Assembly (NCBI RefSeq): GCF_019710635.1
Contig: NZ_JAIFZS010000055.1
Location: 1-64,000 of the forward strand
Direction of reading: 5' to 3'
Source of the DNA: Mycolicibacterium xanthum
Lineage (GTDB): Bacteria; Actinomycetota; Actinomycetes; Mycobacteriales; Mycobacteriaceae
DNA: 64,000 nt
A program made the position numbers and the translations under genes. Below are positions 62,866 to 64,000 of the stretch, piece by piece (positions within the stretch are counted from its first letter, which is position 1; every line of letters starts with the position of its first letter). A model generated the notes under the pieces. That model worked only from the letters and a program-made list of their open reading frames with translations, ran no database searches and had not been told where the DNA came from.

Positions 62866-63261
62866 TCAGATGATGCCGCGCTTGAGGCGGCGACGCTCCC
62901 GCTCGGACAGGCCGCCCCAGATGCCGAAGCGCTCGTCATGGGCCAGCGCGTACTCCAGGCACGCGTCGCGCACCTCGCAGCCCAAGCAGATCCGCTTCGC
63001 CTCGCGGGTCGAACCGCCCTTCTCGGGGAAGAACGCCTCGGGGTCGGTCTGCGCGCACAGCGCACGCTCCTGCCACTGATCCTCGGCGTCCTCGGCCTCG
63101 TCTTCGAAGAACTCGGCGTGCGACGGCACCAAACTCAGTTGGGGACGTCCGGTCGCGCCAGTCGGCGTCGGCCCGGTCTGGATGTGCGGTGCACTTCCCA
63201 CCGTTCCGAGGAGCCCGGTGTCGAACCGGATTTCACCGAAATCGGGCTGCTCGAAAGCCAT
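62866..63261 (-). CDS. whiB2: WhiB2/WhmD septation regulator
   Basis: The 131-residue WhiB protein has the cysteine set ALCAQTD, ICLGCEVRDAC, the GIWGG turn and the basic tail SERERRRLKRGII. An N-terminal extension (MAFEQPDFGEIRFD, HIQTGPTPTGATGRPQLSLVP) matches the long M. smegmatis WhmD. It is essential for septum formation. GGAGGAGG supports the ATG at 63261; longer in-frame starts upstream look non-coding. Confidence 0.96.
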   Translation of the reverse strand: MAFEQPDFGEIRFDTGLLGTVGSAPHIQTGPTPTGATGRPQLSLVPSHAEFFEDEAEDAEDQWQERALCAQTDPEAFFPEKGGSTREAKRICLGCEVRDACLEYALAHDERFGIWGGLSERERRRLKRGII

Positions 63262-63566
63262 GTTCGCCTCCTCCACAATTCTCGTAGATCCGTTAAATGC
63301 CAGCCCCACTATGAAATGTGTGGCCATCCCAATTCGAACAAGTGATCGAATCTCGGTCTGCGACACCAGAACCGGTCGGCGACCGCGAAATGACACTGGT
63401 GTGATTACACACGCGTGAGCTGCATCGGTCAAGCGATAGAACAGAAATTCATACCATTCCGTGACAGAAAAACGGCGCGTCGCGCTTTGGCGTGTCTGTC
63501 ACCCTGTCCCGCACCGGGGGCCACCCGCCCGATCTGCGGCGGACAAACCGCCTAGTCTCGGTCGGT
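63262..63566. promoter_or_regulatory. Divergent control region of whiB2 and fbiA
   Basis: This 305-base gap holds no gene that I can see and is A+T-rich for the window. Visible structure: GTGTGATTACACAC (five-base arms) in the middle, and an inverted pair GTGACAGA (63461-63468) / TCTGTCAC (63495-63502). TAGTCT at 63553-63558 is a plausible -10 for fbiA. Confidence 0.6.
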
Positions 63567-64000
63567 GTGAAGGTCACGGTTCTGGTCGGCGGCGTCGGCG
63601 GTGCGCGCTTCCTGCTCGGTGTGCAGCACCTGCTCGGCCTGGGCCAGTTCGGTCACGACCCTATCTCAGAACACGAGCTGACGGCGGTGGTCAACATCGG
63701 CGACGACGCGTGGATGTTCGGCCTGCGGATCTGTCCGGACCTGGACACCTGCATGTACACCCTCGGCGGCGGGATCGATCCCGAGCGCGGCTGGGGCCAC
63801 CGCGACGAAACCTGGAATGCCAAGGAGGAACTCGCCGCCTACGGCGTGCAGCCGGACTGGTTCGGCCTGGGCGACCGCGACCTGGCCACCCATCTGGTGC
63901 GCACCCAGATGCTGCGGGCGGGCTATCCGCTTTCCCAGGTGACCGAGGCGTTGTGCCGGCGCTGGTCGCCCGGCGCGCGGCTGCTGCCCGCCAGCGACGA
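63567..64000 (+). CDS. fbiA: F420 biosynthesis transferase FbiA (partial)
   Basis: The first 144 residues are present; the gene runs past the window edge. VTVLVGGVGGARFLLGVQHLL, AVVNIGDDAWMFGLRICPDLDTCMYTLGG and WFGLGDRDLATHLVRTQML match CofD/FbiA, which joins the activated phosphoenolpyruvyl (or lactyl) unit to Fo in coenzyme F420 synthesis. The GTG at 63567 follows TAGTCT by eight bases, so it may be leaderless. Confidence 0.95.
   Translation, partial: MKVTVLVGGVGGARFLLGVQHLLGLGQFGHDPISEHELTAVVNIGDDAWMFGLRICPDLDTCMYTLGGGIDPERGWGHRDETWNAKEELAAYGVQPDWFGLGDRDLATHLVRTQMLRAGYPLSQVTEALCRRWSPGARLLPASD

Overview
The window reads as a chromosomal segment of a fast-growing mycobacterium (Mycolicibacterium type). 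It has high G+C, WhiB1 and WhiB2, MtrAB-LpqB, SigH-RshA, SecA1, an F420 gene (fbiA) and desA3, and its backbone follows the gene order I recall for M. tuberculosis Rv3212 to Rv3261. Identities rest on sequence recognition and synteny recalled from memory; no database search was run. Many genes start with GTG, ATG or TTG placed 6-8 bases after a TANNNT hexamer, as expected for leaderless mycobacterial transcripts.

Layout. 0-4.9 kb: an anchored quinoprotein-like protein, a ParA-like ATPase, gpm2-entC-acetyltransferase and a small membrane protein. 4.8-18.4 kb: a catabolic island absent from this point in M. tuberculosis. It encodes uptake and complete breakdown of quinate/shikimate (qsuA, qsuD, aroQ, qsuB) to protocatechuate, then the whole beta-ketoadipate pathway (pcaHGBC, pcaIJ, pcaD, pcaF) to succinyl-CoA and acetyl-CoA. 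Three regulators sit in it: TetR, IclR and LysR. 18.4-24.2 kb: a lipid-kinase-like gene, whiB1, pdtaS, a biotinylated protein, a 30-residue ribosomal protein bL37, and sigH-rshA with a SigH-type promoter. 24.2-32.8 kb: ybaK, a reductase, DUF2071, two methyltransferases, SRAP, aroA-rsgA and an aldo/keto reductase. 33-39 kb: the desA3 desaturase and its reductase under matching twin operators, ppk2, a wax ester synthase/diacylglycerol acyltransferase-like protein, and an Rv3235 homologue. 39-53 kb: secA1, hpf, comF, a DUF559-like protein, a Rieske lipoprotein, lpqB-mtrB-mtrA, an unknown gene, tmk, a lipoprotein and sahH. 53-57.7 kb: alkB-rubA-rubB-alkX for alkane hydroxylation and an amino-acid permease. 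57.9-64 kb: the mannose activation operon (pmmA, SIS-like gene, manA), a DUF3499 gene, an Rv3259 homologue, whiB2 and the start of fbiA.

Between genes there is a second layer of structure: at least three families of fixed-length interrupted palindromes recur at gene ends, three loci carry tandem repeats of 27-29 bp, and several dyad operators can be assigned to adjacent regulators. The most notable signals are the island with its paired TetR operators, the twin TACG-N4-CGTA operators shared by desA3 and its reductase, and the palindrome families, one of which shows a compensatory base-pair change.
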